Below are positions 1-13,447 of a stretch of DNA of 64,000 bases, in pieces. Within the stretch, counting starts at the first letter, position 1. Each line of letters begins with the position of its first letter. This DNA is from Polyodon spathula (Eukaryota > Chordata > Actinopteri > Acipenseriformes > Polyodontidae). Location: contig NC_054558.1 of the NCBI RefSeq assembly GCF_017654505.1, positions 12,891,278-12,955,277 of the forward strand. The letters run 5' to 3'. Made by a program: the position numbers and the translations under genes. Below the pieces are notes generated by a model. The model saw only the letters and a list, made by a program, of their open reading frames with translations. It made no database searches and was not told where the DNA came from.

Positions 1-3000
1 GTTATTAATAACTGTAGACTAGGCTATTGTTTATATATTATAACACATGTATGTATAACAGATTAATGTCACCCATAATTTGTACTGTCAAAAGTGCAAA
101 CAAGTTATATTTATGAAAAATATATGATGCATTATTTCCAGAAATACGACAACATATGACAACACATAGACACATTAATAATACGAATGAAAACCCCAAT
201 ACTGTGGAAAGTCCTCCACTCTTCAGGCACTCTCTCATCCTACACATGGCTGAGAACTGCTGGAACATGTCATTCAAGCTTCATTTCTTATAACTCTCCT
301 CAAAGCGCTTTACAGAGACAGATAACACAACTGCATAACATACAAAACAATTTAGAGAAATTGCAAATGATACAATGCTAAAATATAACACAACTGCATA
401 ACATACAAAACAATTTGGAGAAATTGTAAAAGATACAATGATAACATAAGCCTTTAAATTACATCCATTTAAATAATTTTAAAAAGTCATTTTAATTCTT
501 ATTTTAAAAAGCAGTGACAAAAAGGTAGAATAAAAAATAAAAAGTAGTATAAAATAGAATGATAGAGTTTCCCTTTATAATACATATGCTAAATTGTAAA
601 CATGTGTTTTAAATCTTACTTTAAAAGCAGCAAGAGATAGTGCCTCTCTTCAAATCTTGGCAGATCATTCCACAGCCTTGTGGCTGTAAGGTTGAATGCT
701 CTGCCACCTGCCTTCTCTCCCTGTATCCATGGATTACATTTTAATGCTTTTCTTTTTTTTTCTGTAGTATCCCATAGTATCCCATGATGAAAGAAAACAT
801 GTTAAAGCACAGTGAAGATAATGAACCTTTATAGAAAGAAAGGGATACATTAGAACATTCTTATAATGTGTTATAGTAAAAAAAAAAAAAAAATTCTAAT
901 CACAATCTGTAACTGGTATGCATAATCAATAACACATTTACAGATCCCCGAACTAGTGTTGCCACATTTCTATAAGGGCTACACAACAGGTTTTATTATT
1001 ATTATTATTATGTAATTATTTTGTTTGTGTCCCTTGCCCACTTTGTTGTTAACGATGCCTGTCTAGTGCTGAAACAGTCAGCCTCATGTTGGCTAACATA
1101 ACTAACGAGCACTGTACGAGTCTTTGCCCAGCCTACCAAAACAGAAAAAAAAGGCGTTGTGCAATTTTTACAAGTTTAGTGAATTTGTAGTAGCATTATA
1201 TCTACAGAATGACATGTTTAATTACTGAGTCGCTGCAGTGTAACTAAGTGTAACTTATTCATGTAAAAAAATAATATTAAGAAGATGTTTCTGGTTTGAA
1301 CCTCAAATTATGTTGTTTGTTTGGTTTTAGTTTTGTTGTTTGTGCCACTAAAATTCATTTGTCTCCTCTTTGCATTAATGAATCTCCAACTGCAAGTTAA
1401 TTAAAGATACATGTTTAAAATAAAACCTCTATAAAGGCAGTAATCAACTATCAACATGAAACTAATATAATATTTTTTATTAATTACCAAAAGTTTTGGA
1501 CAAATAAAGACCAAGTAAATATGCAATTGAATTGAAACAATAGAAGACTTTGGATAAATATGCAATTGAATGGTAAAAATACAGCAGTTTGGAAAAAAGG
1601 TTTTATTTTTATTTTGTAATTGTTTATTGTATTGAGCCACTACCTATTTCTATTTAAATTATACGTATAGCTAAGTGTACTTGTAAAACAATGTATGTAT
1701 TGGTTAAATAAAGTGATCTAATTGAAGCTTGGTATGCTAGTTCTCTATGCTAGTTCCCAGCGTGTCCACAGCATGTACGGGTCTGGCGGATATATTTATT
1801 ACACCTTCAACTGTTCAGCTCTTCTTTCATTTTCACCTTCAGCTCACTCCAGAAATCCTCCATTCAGAATGAGACATTGATCATCTGGGCAATGTCAAAA
1901 GAACCTGGATGTTTCACCCCATTCCTGTTAAAACATTGCATCAAAACCAGCCCTGATTGCATGCAAACACTAAACATTCGACAAGTTTACAATATTAGCA
2001 AGTCATAAAATAACCTTCCACTTACAACATAAAAAAAAAAACACATTGCATACACTGACACAATCATGACCACCCAATACAAGAAACACATCAAACTAAA
2101 TCATATAAATACACTAAACTAGAGATTCAATTGGAATTGAGCTAATTGAAAGCTCTGTGATGTCTAGGTGCATGCACAATACAATTTGTTGTACTTCTAA
2201 TACAATATATTATAATCAATTCATTACATAGGCGTGAATGTCATCATTAACCGTAATCTATCCCATATAAATGTTTATTTTGTGTTAATTACTGTGTGTC
2301 ATTACAACGTAACTAAGTGTAATTGAGAAGCTACTCATGTAGAAAATAAGAAAGTAAATATTAAGAACATGTCGATGGTCTGGCCCCTGCGTTGTGTGAT
2401 TGGTTTCATATGAGCTTTGTTGCTTGTTTTCTCTGTATGTAACACTATACATAATGTTGTTTCTCCCATTCTCTCTTCTACAGACGTATTAAAGCCTGTA
2501 GAAAATGCTTTGAAAATAAACCTATAGTTTTTAAATGAAACACAGATGACCTCCTGCTGTTTATATTGAATCCCCATTAGGAATGATTGATGTTAACAAT
2601 ACATTTTAAAAGGGTATTTGAATGGCATGTGAAAAATGAACACATGCATGCTTACTAAAGAAAGGTCTTGAGCAATCACAGCCCTCACTGGAATTTGATA
2701 TGCCATACTTTCCATGTATTTCTATAATTGAGATGTATCACTTGTATTGCTGTTGTTCAAAATTTCAATATAGTACATTACACAGACATACAAAATACTG
2801 CAATCAACATGTCCAGCACTGTGATCTCTCAGCCTGTACAATGCTATAGATTGTTCTATTAATACTTTATAATAATCAATACACTTACATGGAAGTGAAT
2901 GTAATCATTGACAGCTTCTATCCCATATACAAGTTGACTTCAATCATTTTAATAAAGCATAATAGAAAGTGCAGTGAAATCCTGGTAAAGCACAGGCCAG

Positions 3001-4780
3001 CATGGTAGATCATAGAGAAGTGTGCTAATGATTTATAACACAGCACAAGATATGAAGAAGCACACTGTTAATAAGATTATAAGCACTTGAAATGATTACA
3101 ATGGGATGCCCTTATTTTACATGACAGCTATGTTCTGTAGGCATACATTTCTATAAATCTCCTTTCAAACCGACATATCTGGAAGCATTGTTTGTGACTC
3201 TCTGAACCCCAGTGAAGAAAGAGTGCCTGTATATTGTACAGCAATACTGGGAATCAAATGGATTCAGATGGACAGTCTGATGGAGGTTAGTGATTATTGG
3301 GGAACTCCTGATCTGCTGACTAATACAGGGTTTTGACTCCAGTGCAAACATTGTATTATGATTTTATATATAAACATCCAAGAAAAATTAATATTCATAA
3401 AATGTAAAAGCAATACATCTAGCGACAGAAAAACATATAAAGGTCATTTGATGTTTGCAATATTTTCCACTGCTTTTTTTTTCACATGTGAAGAACTAGG
3501 TCGCGCATTCAAAACATCACCACTTGTGTGAACAACATCCGTTTCCTGTGGAAAGAAATGGTGTAGTTTAAAAATACGAAAAGAGAAACCAAGATAAGAG
3601 GTGCAGACTGAATGTGTCAGAAGTGTGTTTCTCCGGATGTCAGTTACACGCTCAGCAGAAAGCAACCAGCACTGATCAGCCCACACAAACAGGATGTGTG
3701 CAGGAGGCTTGCAAGAACAATCTAGTGCACGCAGTAAAGTGACAATAATATGAGAACTGAATCTGCAACGCAAAGTCATGAATACCTTGCAGTAAATCTG
3801 TCACCTAGAGCTTATTGATGTTGAATTCCATTATCATGACCTATTATTAATAAAGGTTGTGGAATGCTGGATCATAATTGATACTGTTGGAATGTGTTTT
3901 AGTGTTATAGTGCTGAACTATGTGGGTGTTTGTCCTGATAGTTCTATATCATTTTCACAATAACATTACAATCACAATAACATCAGTAGTTCACTGGTGG
4001 ACTGCACACTTTTTGCAGTCCAGGTTGATCTGTAATGAGAATGAAAGATCTTATGCATATAATAACTAATAAAAAATGCTTACCTTTTTAATCGTGTTGA
4101 AAGGATTTGCTGTAATTTTCAAACCTTTCAATGAAATGTGTTGTAAGTGTTTCCCTCGTCACCTCTGGCTTTTGTACTCTCTATGCTGTGATTAAAGTTT
4201 GGGGAGGGCAAATCTTTATCACTGCCCCTTTGTCCACACAATGCTCGGGTCAGTTCACACAGGATGTGGTCACATTCTATATGAGGACTGGAAACTTCTA
4301 TATAACTGAAAACTGCTGTCTGCCACAATTTAGATTAGGACTTTTATGTGTTTTGGCTGCTAAAGTTTAGTTTTTTTTAACATTAATATTGTATTGACGT
4401 TATATTTAGAAACTAGAAAAAAAAAGAGTTATTTCTTGTAAACTGATTTTTGGTCCCTGCAGGGAACACTTTGCAGACTGTGCATTGCACTATAGATTTT
4501 ATTTTTTCAGATCCACAATATAATATATTCATAGTAGAGAAAAAATACACATGGGCAGTGAAAATGTATACCAGAAGGTACACATTACAAATTGAAACAT
4601 AATCCTTCAAAACAATCTTTCAACGACTGCAACTCAAGGGCTAGAGATTCACTAGAGATTACCCTGAAAAAAAGGGGCTTGATAAGATGCAAGTAAATTC
4701 ACCCTATGCTGTACAAATCCCTAATAAAATCCAGAGGTTATTTATCCCTATAAACACATTGCTCAGCACCCTAAGTTTGT
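1..4780. other. AT-rich non-coding region
   Basis: I see no convincing gene here. The region is AT-rich with many short runs, and the open frames are short, on both strands and without recognisable domains. Around 290-740 there is text typical of an interspersed repeat, including a 63-bp tandem duplication listed separately. Loosely similar stretches near 1210-1400 and 2290-2440 suggest old repeated DNA. A short frame near 3440-3540 on the minus strand follows a plausible splice acceptor but cannot be assigned. Confidence 0.5.
322..447. repeat. 63-bp tandem duplication (2 copies)
   Basis: Two adjacent near-identical copies of a block starting ATAACACAACTGCATAACAT occur at 322 and 385, a 63-bp period with a few substitutions. 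No coding meaning is apparent. Confidence 0.8.
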
Positions 4781-4905
4781 AAGAGGTTCACTATTAGGGA
4801 CATTGTGAGAGGTATACTATCAGGGTCATTGTGAGAGGTATAGTATTAGGATCATTGTGAGAGGTATACTATCAGGGTCATTGTGAGAGGTATACCATTA
4901 GGGTG
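4781..4905. repeat. 26-bp minisatellite
   Basis: About four to five tandem copies of a 26-bp unit centred on ATTGTGAGAGGTATACTATC, with drift between copies. It is short and non-coding. Confidence 0.8.
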
Positions 4906-5811
4906 ATCAACCTATATTCTGCAAGGGGAAGCCACATGTGGTTTTTATTTCTGTATTTTTCAAGATGGGTGTTTTACAGTACCCAAAGGGTTTTCATTCA
5001 TGACTTGTTTTATCCAGGAAAGGGTGCCCTTTTGTTTTCAATAGATTATTGAAATAGGTGTTAACATAGTTTTGTGTTTATTATACTGTGTATGTACAGC
5101 AATGTTTTTTTTTTTTTTTTTTTTTAAGTGTTAAAATAGTTTTGTTATTTATTTTATTTTATTTTATAACAGTAACTCTCGCACATTGTGCAGCACAATG
5201 TTCTGGTCTGAAGTAATGCCAGACTCTACAGGTTTTACTGTACTGCATAGCTAGTCTGTGCATATTTTCAGAAAATGACTCTTATTTGTGTCATTGTACT
5301 GACATCTAGTGGTATACAGTAAAATTACAGGCCAGAGCAATATAACAAAGATAGCTTAACAGTGCTCTGCTGCTGTCTACTGGCATACTAGCAAAACTAC
5401 TGTCTTATCCGTTTATATTCGCCTTGGAAAGACCCGTAAACATTTCCACCAGATGGCAGTCATGGACTGTAATGGTGACCTCAACCCATACTAGGGGCTC
5501 TGCAGGTGACATGGAGAAGCAGCACGGTGCTCCACTCTGACAAGAATAAAACAGGGGGGTCCTGGATGAGGTTTCAAACAGGTTCTGATCGTTTTAATAA
5601 CGTCACCCGTTATTTAGACTGTATAAGAAACACAATTCTTCTGCAACAGTAACTGGTATTGGAAGGTATTATCTTATTGAGTCCCATTCTGCAATCTTCA
5701 GCACTGTCAGTGTTTGTGACAGTATCTGTCTGGCTGTCTCTTCCAATACTGTAACATGAGAAGAGTCATGTGATACATTGTAATAGATCAGATCAAATGT
5801 GTAATGCAATT

Positions 5812-5843
5812 ACTATATAATATATATATATATAATATATATT

Positions 5844-5926
<83 letters not shown>
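5812..5926. repeat. (TA)n microsatellite
   Basis: An almost pure TA dinucleotide array with a few interruptions, able to form cruciform structures. It gives no real ORF. Confidence 0.9.
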
Positions 5927-5927
<1 letters not shown>

Positions 5928-6386
5928 CATATTAAGACACTAGCCATCAAACAAAGCCGAGCTGCTTGAATTTTTGCGCCAGGAGTGGCATAAAGTCACC
6001 CAACATCAATGTGAAAGACTGGTGGAAAGCATGCCAAGACTCATGAAAGCTGTAATTGAAAATTAGGGTAATTCCACCAAATATTGATTTCTGAACTCTT
6101 CCTAAGTTAAAACATTAGTATTGTGTTGTTTAAAAATAAATATGAACTTATTTTCTTTGCATTATTCGAGGTCTGACAACACTGCATCTTTTTTGTTATT
6201 TTGACCAGTTGTCATTTTCTGCAAATAAATGCTCTAAATGACAATATTTTTATTTGGAATTTGGGAGAAATGTTGTCAGTAGTTTATAGAATAAAACAAA
6301 AATGTTCATTTTACCCAAACACATACCTATAAATAGTAAAACTAGAGAAACTGATAATTTTGCAGTGGTCTCTTAATTTTTTCCAG

Positions 6387-6543
<157 letters not shown>

Positions 6544-7654
6544 GCATTTTGATTCACTATTGTGCATTTTGATTCACTATATAGGTCTTAAATGTATTTT
6601 TATATCAAAATACTTGGTCCAATAAATCTCTGTTTGCAAGCCATGCTTTCCATTAAAATTACACACCAGGAAGGTATACTTGACCCCATCTATTCAATGG
6701 CTTTTTTCCTGTCTTTAACCAAGTAGTTGCTTCCTCTGTTGACTGACATGTATTCATCCAATAACATGCTTTGACCCAGAAGACGCTACTGCCTTAAATT
6801 GACCCAGGAAGTGCAAGCAGAGTGGCTATCTTAATAAATGTAAAGAAACCGAGAGTGTTCTAACTCTAAAGTAATAGCAGCTGTACAAGAATAAATAAGC
6901 ATGTCTGCTGTAATGCGTGTTTCTTTCAAAACTGCACATTTTAGAGCTATGTAGCAAAAGTGCAAATTACTGTGTTAGCTATGACCACTTTAAACCTGGT
7001 AGTATAAAATCAACGGAACTGCAGTTTTGTAATTAAAATTAGTTTCACGCTGTAATATATAACAAAAAATGAGAGAACTTCAAGAGTCAAACTCTAGTAT
7101 ACTGATGTAATTTAGGTTTCTACAGTCAGCACAAAATTCGATTAAATGAAGAAATAAATATCCTTGGGCAGTGATACTATATTCATACTATACCGCCCCA
7201 ATTACACACAATATACAATTATTGTAATGTTATGCAAGGAAACACACAAATAATGCCTGGTAATTATTTTTCTTTATGCTGGTACCACAGCACTATGGAG
7301 CTACAACACTGGAATATAAGAACAAAATACAATTGAAACAAAAAGCCTTTCAATAAAACTGTTTAATATCAGAATCTCGCCACACTGTTTTGAAAGTCTT
7401 GTGTTTTTGAATGATGACATGTATTCTGGGATTTCAGGGGATTGTTTCTCACCCCCTGGTTTTGGATTCCATTCTTCACAGTAAGAGCTTCATTAAGTCT
7501 TTACATATTTCTTTCTTTCTTTCTTTGTATAGCAGCACAAGCTTCCCCTTTTGCATGGATGTGCTGTATTAGAATAACGTGAGAACCAATTGCAGTTATA
7601 TAAATATTATCTCATGATATTGTGTGATAAGAGGAAGGATAGGATTGCTAAGTG

Positions 7655-7790
7655 AAGATTTCACTGGTCAGCAGCTTTACAGATTCTCTGGGGAATTGAA
7701 CCCATATTACCAGCACTACAGATACCACTGAGCAAACCACCAGCAGACCACAGCAGTGCAGTGCGCCTCCTGTTCAGATGAATAGCAGTG
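7655..7790 (-). mobile_element. tRNA-derived SINE fragment
   Basis: On the minus strand there is a pol III A-box-like stretch (TTTGCTCAGTGGTATC) followed about 30 bp later by a B-box GGTTCAATTCC, as in tRNA-derived SINEs. The surroundings do not fold as a functional tRNA. It lies directly beside the ATT/AGT microsatellite, which could be the SINE tail on the opposite side. The SINE family is not identified. Confidence 0.5.
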
Positions 7791-7849
7791 AAGACGGTGG
7801 TACCAAGAAAAGCCCTTGGCCTCTGTGACTGTAAAAGTGATTTCCACAA

Positions 7850-7850
<1 letters not shown>

Positions 7851-7918
<68 letters not shown>

Positions 7919-7945
7919 GTAGTAGTAGTAGTAGTAGTAGTAGTA
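7851..7945. repeat. (TTA)n-(GTA)n microsatellite
   Basis: A trinucleotide array of TTA repeats changing to GTA repeats. On the minus strand it encodes runs of Tyr and Asn, which are artefacts. Confidence 0.92.
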
Positions 7946-8064
7946 TTGTTTCTCGTATGTTTGAAAAAAGATTGAATCCTTGATTGAGTGACTGCTCTTC
8001 ACTATTAACAGGCTGTTGAGTACACAATTCTTTTCCTTTGATGAGCTGCAATGATAGGAAGTTA

Positions 8065-9360
8065 GAACATATGAACATAAGAAAGTTTACAAACGAGAGG
8101 AGGCCATTCGGCCCATCTTGCTCGCTTGATTGTTAGTAGCTTATTGATCCCAAAATCTCATCAAGCAGCTTCTTGAAGGATCCCAGGGTGTCAGTTTCAA
8201 CAACATTACTGGGGAGTTGATTCCAGGCCCTCACGATTCTCTGTGTAAAAAAGTGCCTCCTATTTTCTGTTCTGAATGCCCCTTTGTTTAATCTCCACTT
8301 GTGACCCCTGGTCCTTGTTTCTTTTTTCAGGTTGAAAAAGTCCCTTGGGTCGACATTGTCAATACCTTTTAGAGTTTTGAATTCTTGAATTAGGTTGCCG
8401 CGTTGTCTTCTTTGTTCAAGACTGAACAGATTCAATTATTTTAGCCTGTCTGCATATGACATGCCTTTTAAACCCTGAATAATTCTGGTCGCTCTTCTTT
8501 GCACTCTTTCTAGAGCAGCAATATCTTTTTTATAGTGAGGTGACCAGAACTCAACACAATATTCAAGAAGAGGTCTTACTAATGCTTTGTAAAGTTTTAA
8601 CATTACTTCCCTTGATTTAAATTCAACACTTTTCACAATGTATCTGAGCATCTTGTTGGCCTTTTTTATAGCTTCCCCACATTGTCTAGATGAAGACATT
8701 TCTGAGTCAACAAAAACTCCTAGGTCTTTTTCATAGATTCCTTCTCCAATTTCAGTATCTCCCATATGATATTTATAATGCATATTTTTATTTCCAGCGT
8801 GCAGTACCTTACACTTTTCTCTATTAAATGTCATTTGCCATGTGTCTGCCCAGCTCTGAATCTTGTCTAGATCATTTTGAATGACCTTTGCTGCTGCAAC
8901 AGTGTTTGCCACTCCTTCTATTTTTGTGTTGTCTGCAAATTTAACAAGTTTGCTTACTATACCAGAATCTAAGTAATTAATGTAGATTAGGAATAGCAGA
9001 GGACCTAATACTGATCCCTGTAGTACTTCACTTGTTACCACACTCCATTCTGAGGTTTCTCCTCTAATCAGTACTTTCTGTTTTCCACATGTTAACCACT
9101 CCCTAATTCATGTACACGTGTTTCCTTGAATCCCTACTGAGCTCAGTTTGAGAATTAGTGTTTTATGCGGGACTTTGTCAAAAGCTTTCTCGAAATCTAA
9201 ATAAACCAAGTCATATGCTTTGCAATTATCCATTATCGATGCTGCATCCTCAAAAAAATCAAGCAGGTTAGTTAGACACGATCTGCCTTTCCTAAAACCA
9301 TGTTGACTGTCTCCCAGGACAGTTACCATATAGTTCATAGGTTGATGGGATGCTAAATTA
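8065..9360 (-). mobile_element. 5'-truncated CR1/L2-like LINE, RT fragment
   Basis: Minus-strand frames encode the C-terminal two thirds of a non-LTR reverse transcriptase. The fingers/palm part has SQHGFRKGRSCLTNLL and LDFEKAFDKVPH (9338-9108). The next block (9041-8436) has VLQGSVLGPLLFLIYIN, then KFADNTK where KFADDTK is expected, so the second catalytic Asp is Asn. The C-terminal block (8435-8133) contains TRGHKWRLNK and FFTQRIVRAWNQLP. Frames are broken between blocks. The 3' tail (to about 8065) holds a GGCCGAATGGCCTCCTCTCG core and a TTATGTTCATATGTTC-type terminus, as in CR1/L2-type fish elements. The 5' part is missing, which is the usual fate of LINE copies. It probably sits in an intron or 3' flank of the gene represented by the ITIM-like exons just upstream. 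It is not autonomous. Confidence 0.85.
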
Positions 9361-9754
9361 ATTAAGATTTGCTAAATTATTGAAGATTTCCTAGTTTGTA
9401 CAGTTACACACCAAGCAATACAAACAAAAATAACAATGTAATTGAATGCTAACTAGTGTTTTAAAATCCTGGAGGTCCCCCATGACTCATCCAATAAGGA
9501 CAGCACTGTGCCGCAGTGAAGACTGAGTCATACAATCAGGAGCTTGCTGCTTCTAATCCTGGTTGTGCTGAGTTGCCAATCTTGACTGGGGGTCCACAAC
9601 TTTGCCTGCTACTATTAATAAAAATAAGAGAAATTATATGTAATGTTATTTAATGGCTATACTGTTCGTTATAAATACATGCTTTCAAGAAAGACACTGC
9701 CGATTGCAAGATAAATACAGAGATGTTGATGTAATAATTACTCTGTGATCTCAC

Positions 9755-9820
9755 CATGTTTCTGGGCACTTGGAGTTTCTTCAAACTTCACGGCAGCGTA
9801 GGTGATATCATTTCCATTCC
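9755..9820 (-). CDS. ITIM-like cytoplasmic exon (partial gene, exon b)
   Basis: This 66-bp minus-strand exon is bounded by an acceptor (CACACAAG|GG) and a consensus donor (CATG|GTGAG). It encodes NGNDITYAAVKFEETPSAQKH. ITYAAV fits the ITIM consensus [SIVL]xYxx[VL], the docking site for SHP phosphatases in inhibitory immunoglobulin-superfamily receptors. Exon phases match the exon 350 bp upstream: that exon ends with one base, this one starts with two, and together they make a Gly codon. The parent gene is not identified; tails of this kind occur in fish CD22-like and other inhibitory leukocyte receptors. No Ig or transmembrane exon was recognised nearby, so it may be a gene relic or a gene with distant exons. 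Confidence 0.5.
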
Positions 9821-10168
9821 CTTGTGTGAAGAAACATGAGAAGAAATGACCCTGATTGCAATGTAATCATGATGTTTTAACATCAATGGAATGGTAGTTG
9901 TATAATGAAAATAAACAACATGATTTTATTCCATTTGGAATTTACAGTAGGCTACATTCCATTTACAGCAATGATGTTCTTGTGCGTCCAAATAATTGCT
10001 CCTTAGAACAATTCCATTGCATTGCCATTGCAGCACCTGCACCTGGCTACATTCACATTTAATACCAGCTATCCTACTGTGGTACCATAATCCTAGAGGC
10101 AGCATCATACCATTGTGGCTGCCCAATACTTTAATAGCATTGCCTCTTTAAATGAACAATTCTCTTAC

Positions 10169-10260
10169 CTATGCTGGTTTCGTCAGCTGCTTTTCTGCCT
10201 TTGTTTTTCTGAGCAAACTTCACACTGGAGTAGAGAACTTCACCCGCTATATTTCTGGAT
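10169..10260 (-). CDS. ITIM-like cytoplasmic exon (partial gene, exon a)
   Basis: A minus-strand open stretch encodes IAGEVLYSSVKFAQKNKGRK followed by AADETSI, then a strong donor (ATAG|GTAAGAG). VLYSSV matches the ITIM consensus, and the Tyr-x-x-Val-Lys-Phe pattern repeats that of the next exon (TYAAVKF). The phase 1 junction with the downstream exon is compatible. The upstream boundary is uncertain: the acceptor ACAAAG|AT lacks a good pyrimidine tract and the frame stays open to about 10285. The role is inferred as the cytoplasmic tail of an inhibitory leukocyte receptor that recruits SH2 phosphatases. The ligand and extracellular part are unknown. Confidence 0.45.
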
Positions 10261-10289
10261 CTTTGTGAGTCAAGACTCTTTCTTTCTAT

Positions 10290-11850
10290 ATGGTAAGTCA
10301 ACCTTCACACTGCAGCGATGCTTCCCTTTGTGAGCTGTGTCTAAAATCATGCAAGACTAAAGAGGAAGGTCTTTTTAAAGTATGTTTATTTTAAAAAACT
10401 GATATGTGGTGCACTGTTTTGTTCAATGGCCACTTCTCCTTTTTTTGACATTTGTGGCTATATCTATCAACCAAAAGTTTCCAACACCCATGCTTCTAAA
10501 TATAGATTTTAACTCTGTGTACAGTCAGTATTTCAAGACTATATGCTGGCAGGGCTGTCCTCTCTCTCCCGATCTGAATTGCAAAGTGATCCAGGTGCCT
10601 TTATACATGCGTCTCTGCCAAACTAAAAGAAAACCTGTCAAGGTGCCTGGTCTGTACCCTCCACATTGAGCTTATTGATGATCAAGATACCCCCCCCTCC
10701 CCAAAAAACATTTCAATACACAGGGTCTTCACTCCCCCCTCCCCAAAACACAGTTTTTGGTCAGATTTCTACTTAATTTAAATATATTAAATAATATAAC
10801 TCTAACGATTAAGACTATTGCCCATATTTATTAGCCCGATATTTATAGCTAGTCGTGGTACTATTTGTCTTGAACCTGTTTATTGGGACTATAGTCATCT
10901 AACCAGTATACTAAATATAGTTTTAGACATGACATCTAGTCTGAGTGCTACCATATTTATATACAAGGATTGCCTTGGTGCTAAAGGATGTGTGTTTAAG
11001 TTGTCTAACAATTAAAGAAATCTGCAATCTTTTTAAAACTACAGTTTGTGTTGTGTAATTCTTGCGTATTTAGGTTATTGGTTTTAGGTCTGCTTTTCTG
11101 AATTGTCAATGCCCTGATAAACTGTTTAATTTGTTCAGTGAGTAACCATCCTGCACTGACGTAGTCTGTTGCATTGTGACCACCAAACCATTGAGCAAGA
11201 TCAGAAGTACATCACAGCATTGCCAGCAGTTTCATTATGCAACATGATCTTATGAAACCTCAATGAGGAGCTTTTTACTAGAAATGATGACACAAATAAT
11301 GAAACTACTTTTAGAACAAAGTGTATTCCTAGACCTTGGTAATTAGACATTCATAATTGCACAAGTGTCTGGTCCTTGGTGTTGGGTTTTAATGTATTTG
11401 ATGTACATGTGTTATTCTAATAGTTTCACTATTTCTAATTAGAAAATGGATCAGAGATTTCCTTCAACCTGATTGGTCAATATGAAGGCTGTAATTCATG
11501 GTAAAGGACCTTAAATGTTATCTTTGAAATTCATTGTTCCAAATCAATTCACCATTAAATACGTAAATATAGTATTTGTGTATTTTACCCTTTTTGTGCT
11601 TGAGAAAGAAAATCAAATTTCTTGTACACCCCCTCTGAATGTTGCCTGACAATGCATATGGTGTCCTTTTTATGACATCTTCAGGGATCTTTCCTTCCGG
11701 TGTAACAGTCCTCCTCCAGTCAATCTTCAGGTATCAGTCCTCCGAGTTTTTATTTATTAATTTTATTAGGAGAGAATGAGCAAAAAACTTTCGATTCTTC
11801 CATTGGATGACACAAAAATCAATCAATCATTCCAGAAGTAGATGGCATTA
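10290..11850. other. Intergenic region, no gene recognised
   Basis: Short open frames occur on the plus strand (around 10406-10669 and 10818-11015) with no recognisable domain. There is a repeated CCCCCCTCCCCAAAA motif near 10690 and 10735. I looked for Ig or transmembrane exons upstream of the ITIM-like exons on the minus strand and found none that I can support. Confidence 0.4.
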
Positions 11851-11853
11851 ACT

Positions 11854-12723
11854 CAGTGATTCCCAATTTGTGGTCAGTGAGTAAACTCTAGGTGGTCCAC
11901 AAACAACTCTCAAAATGCAGTTACGCAATTCTTGCAAAAAAACATTTCTACACAATCACATGTTGAGTTACTACTGAGCAAAACAAAAATGGCTTTAACC
12001 ATGTGATATATAATTATAAGATATGCATGCAGTCTGCATTATTCCCCTGTATCTGTTTTTTTTTATTAAGGGCGTGTTTATAAATTAATATTATTACAGC
12101 TCCGCCATTAAGTGAAACAGCTTACCAATGTGAAGCAAATACTTACTACTAGCTAACTTACACATTATGAAGGGAGATTATTTTAAAAAAATAAATAAAT
12201 AAAAAAAATAAACCTATCATTCACATATAACATTGCTTTCTAATGTGTGCTCATACTGCTTGTGTTCATTCAGCTTCAGGGGAAAAGAAAACAGAATCTT
12301 GCTCTCACAGTCTTGTCACCCAGCATAAAAGTAGCGCACTGCATTGAATATTCCTAACTCAGTTTGAATAACTGAATAAAAAAAAAAAAAATAATAATAA
12401 TAAATTGACAGATTATTGCTACATGAGGCAATGGTTGCAGGGACCAGCACTGAAATTTACATGTACTGTATCCGAGAATGACCCCAGTCTGTTATTTGTC
12501 AAACGAAACTCTTAAACCTGCAAAATTGAGTTGCTATTTATCTACAAAGCATTCAGAATGTGAAAAAAAATAAAACAATTTAAAACTAAATAAACATGAA
12601 CTTTGCCATCAGCAACTTTCAATGTGCAAAATGACAACATTCCTTACTGACCTGGTCGTGAGGCTTCAAGCCCAGGAATCTCATGAAGTTACATTATATA
12701 AATACTTTACTTTCTACAGGTAC

Positions 12724-12784
<61 letters not shown>

Positions 12785-12884
12785 TTAGTTTCAAAATCTG
12801 TTGTGAAAAAATGACTGGCAAGTGGTCTGTGGGAAAAATCCAAACCAAAGTGGTCCCTACATTGAAAAAAGTTGAGAACCACTG
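11854..12884. mobile_element. Non-autonomous hAT-like element
   Basis: The left end reads CAGTGATTCCCAATTTGTGG and the right end, in reverse complement, CAGTGGTTCTCAAC. These imperfect terminal inverted repeats are of the CAGNGNTTCTCAA type common to vertebrate hAT elements. No transposase frame is visible between them. The interior is AT-rich and includes a (CA)n tract. Flanking 8-mers match only partly, so an 8-bp target duplication is not proven. Confidence 0.5.
12723..12781. repeat. (CA)n microsatellite
   Basis: A pure CA dinucleotide array of roughly 28 units inside the hAT-like element. Confidence 0.93.
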
Positions 12885-13434
12885 TGTAACAAGGCTAGTT
12901 CTTGAAGAAGGGGGCAGGGCAAAGCCCTTCTCTTATAAAGTATATTTGTTTTGCATTACTATTATGATTATGATTATTATTATCATTATGATTTATTTAT
13001 TGTATTTGTGTAACTATGACGACGTAGCCATGTTACTGTTTATTTGTCATATGATTTGTTTTTGTTTGGTAATTAATAAACTCATGCAGTTGTGGAATAA
13101 TTACTAGCTAGATAAACCCCTCGGCCACGGTATATAAACCTGCAGCGCTCTCAGTTCAGGGTCGGTGTTCGAACGAGCGAGAGCGAGATCACAATCACAG
13201 TATTTCGTGTTTGTTTTTTTGTTTTTGTTTACCTGTTTTATTTGGCTCTATAAGCAGTGTTTTTTTTTTTGTTGTTCAATTGTATATATTTTTTTGTGTT
13301 AAAATTAAAACAGTGCACGCTGTGTCTTTTGCCCTGCAGTACTGCATTTGTCTTCCTTTCTACTTCTAGCCTGACATCACCACTCTGCCATCCCTGTCAC
13401 ACACTATATTACGTTACTGTGGTTCCACCTGTAC
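12885..13434 (+). mobile_element. Possible LTR remnant with promoter-like core
   Basis: The segment starts TGTAAC and ends TGTACA. It has a TATATAAA box at 13131-13138 followed by a GC-rich initiation-like stretch and T-rich text. This resembles a solo LTR placed between the hAT-like element and DIRS copy 1. No target duplication is evident and no partner LTR was found, so it could equally be unique promoter-like DNA. Confidence 0.3.
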
Positions 13435-13447
13435 AATAGCAGGACCC

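Noticed and set aside
3444..3545. Possible third cytoplasmic exon (ETDVVHTSGDVLNARPSS) of the ITIM-like gene
   Set aside because: It follows an acceptor-like site, but its phase does not match exon b and it lacks an ITIM tyrosine.
7655..7790. Possible tRNA gene
   Set aside because: A- and B-box-like motifs are present but no cloverleaf or anticodon stem is apparent; better explained as a SINE.
7661..8002. ORF with poly-Tyr and poly-Asn
   Set aside because: Microsatellite translation fused to SINE text.
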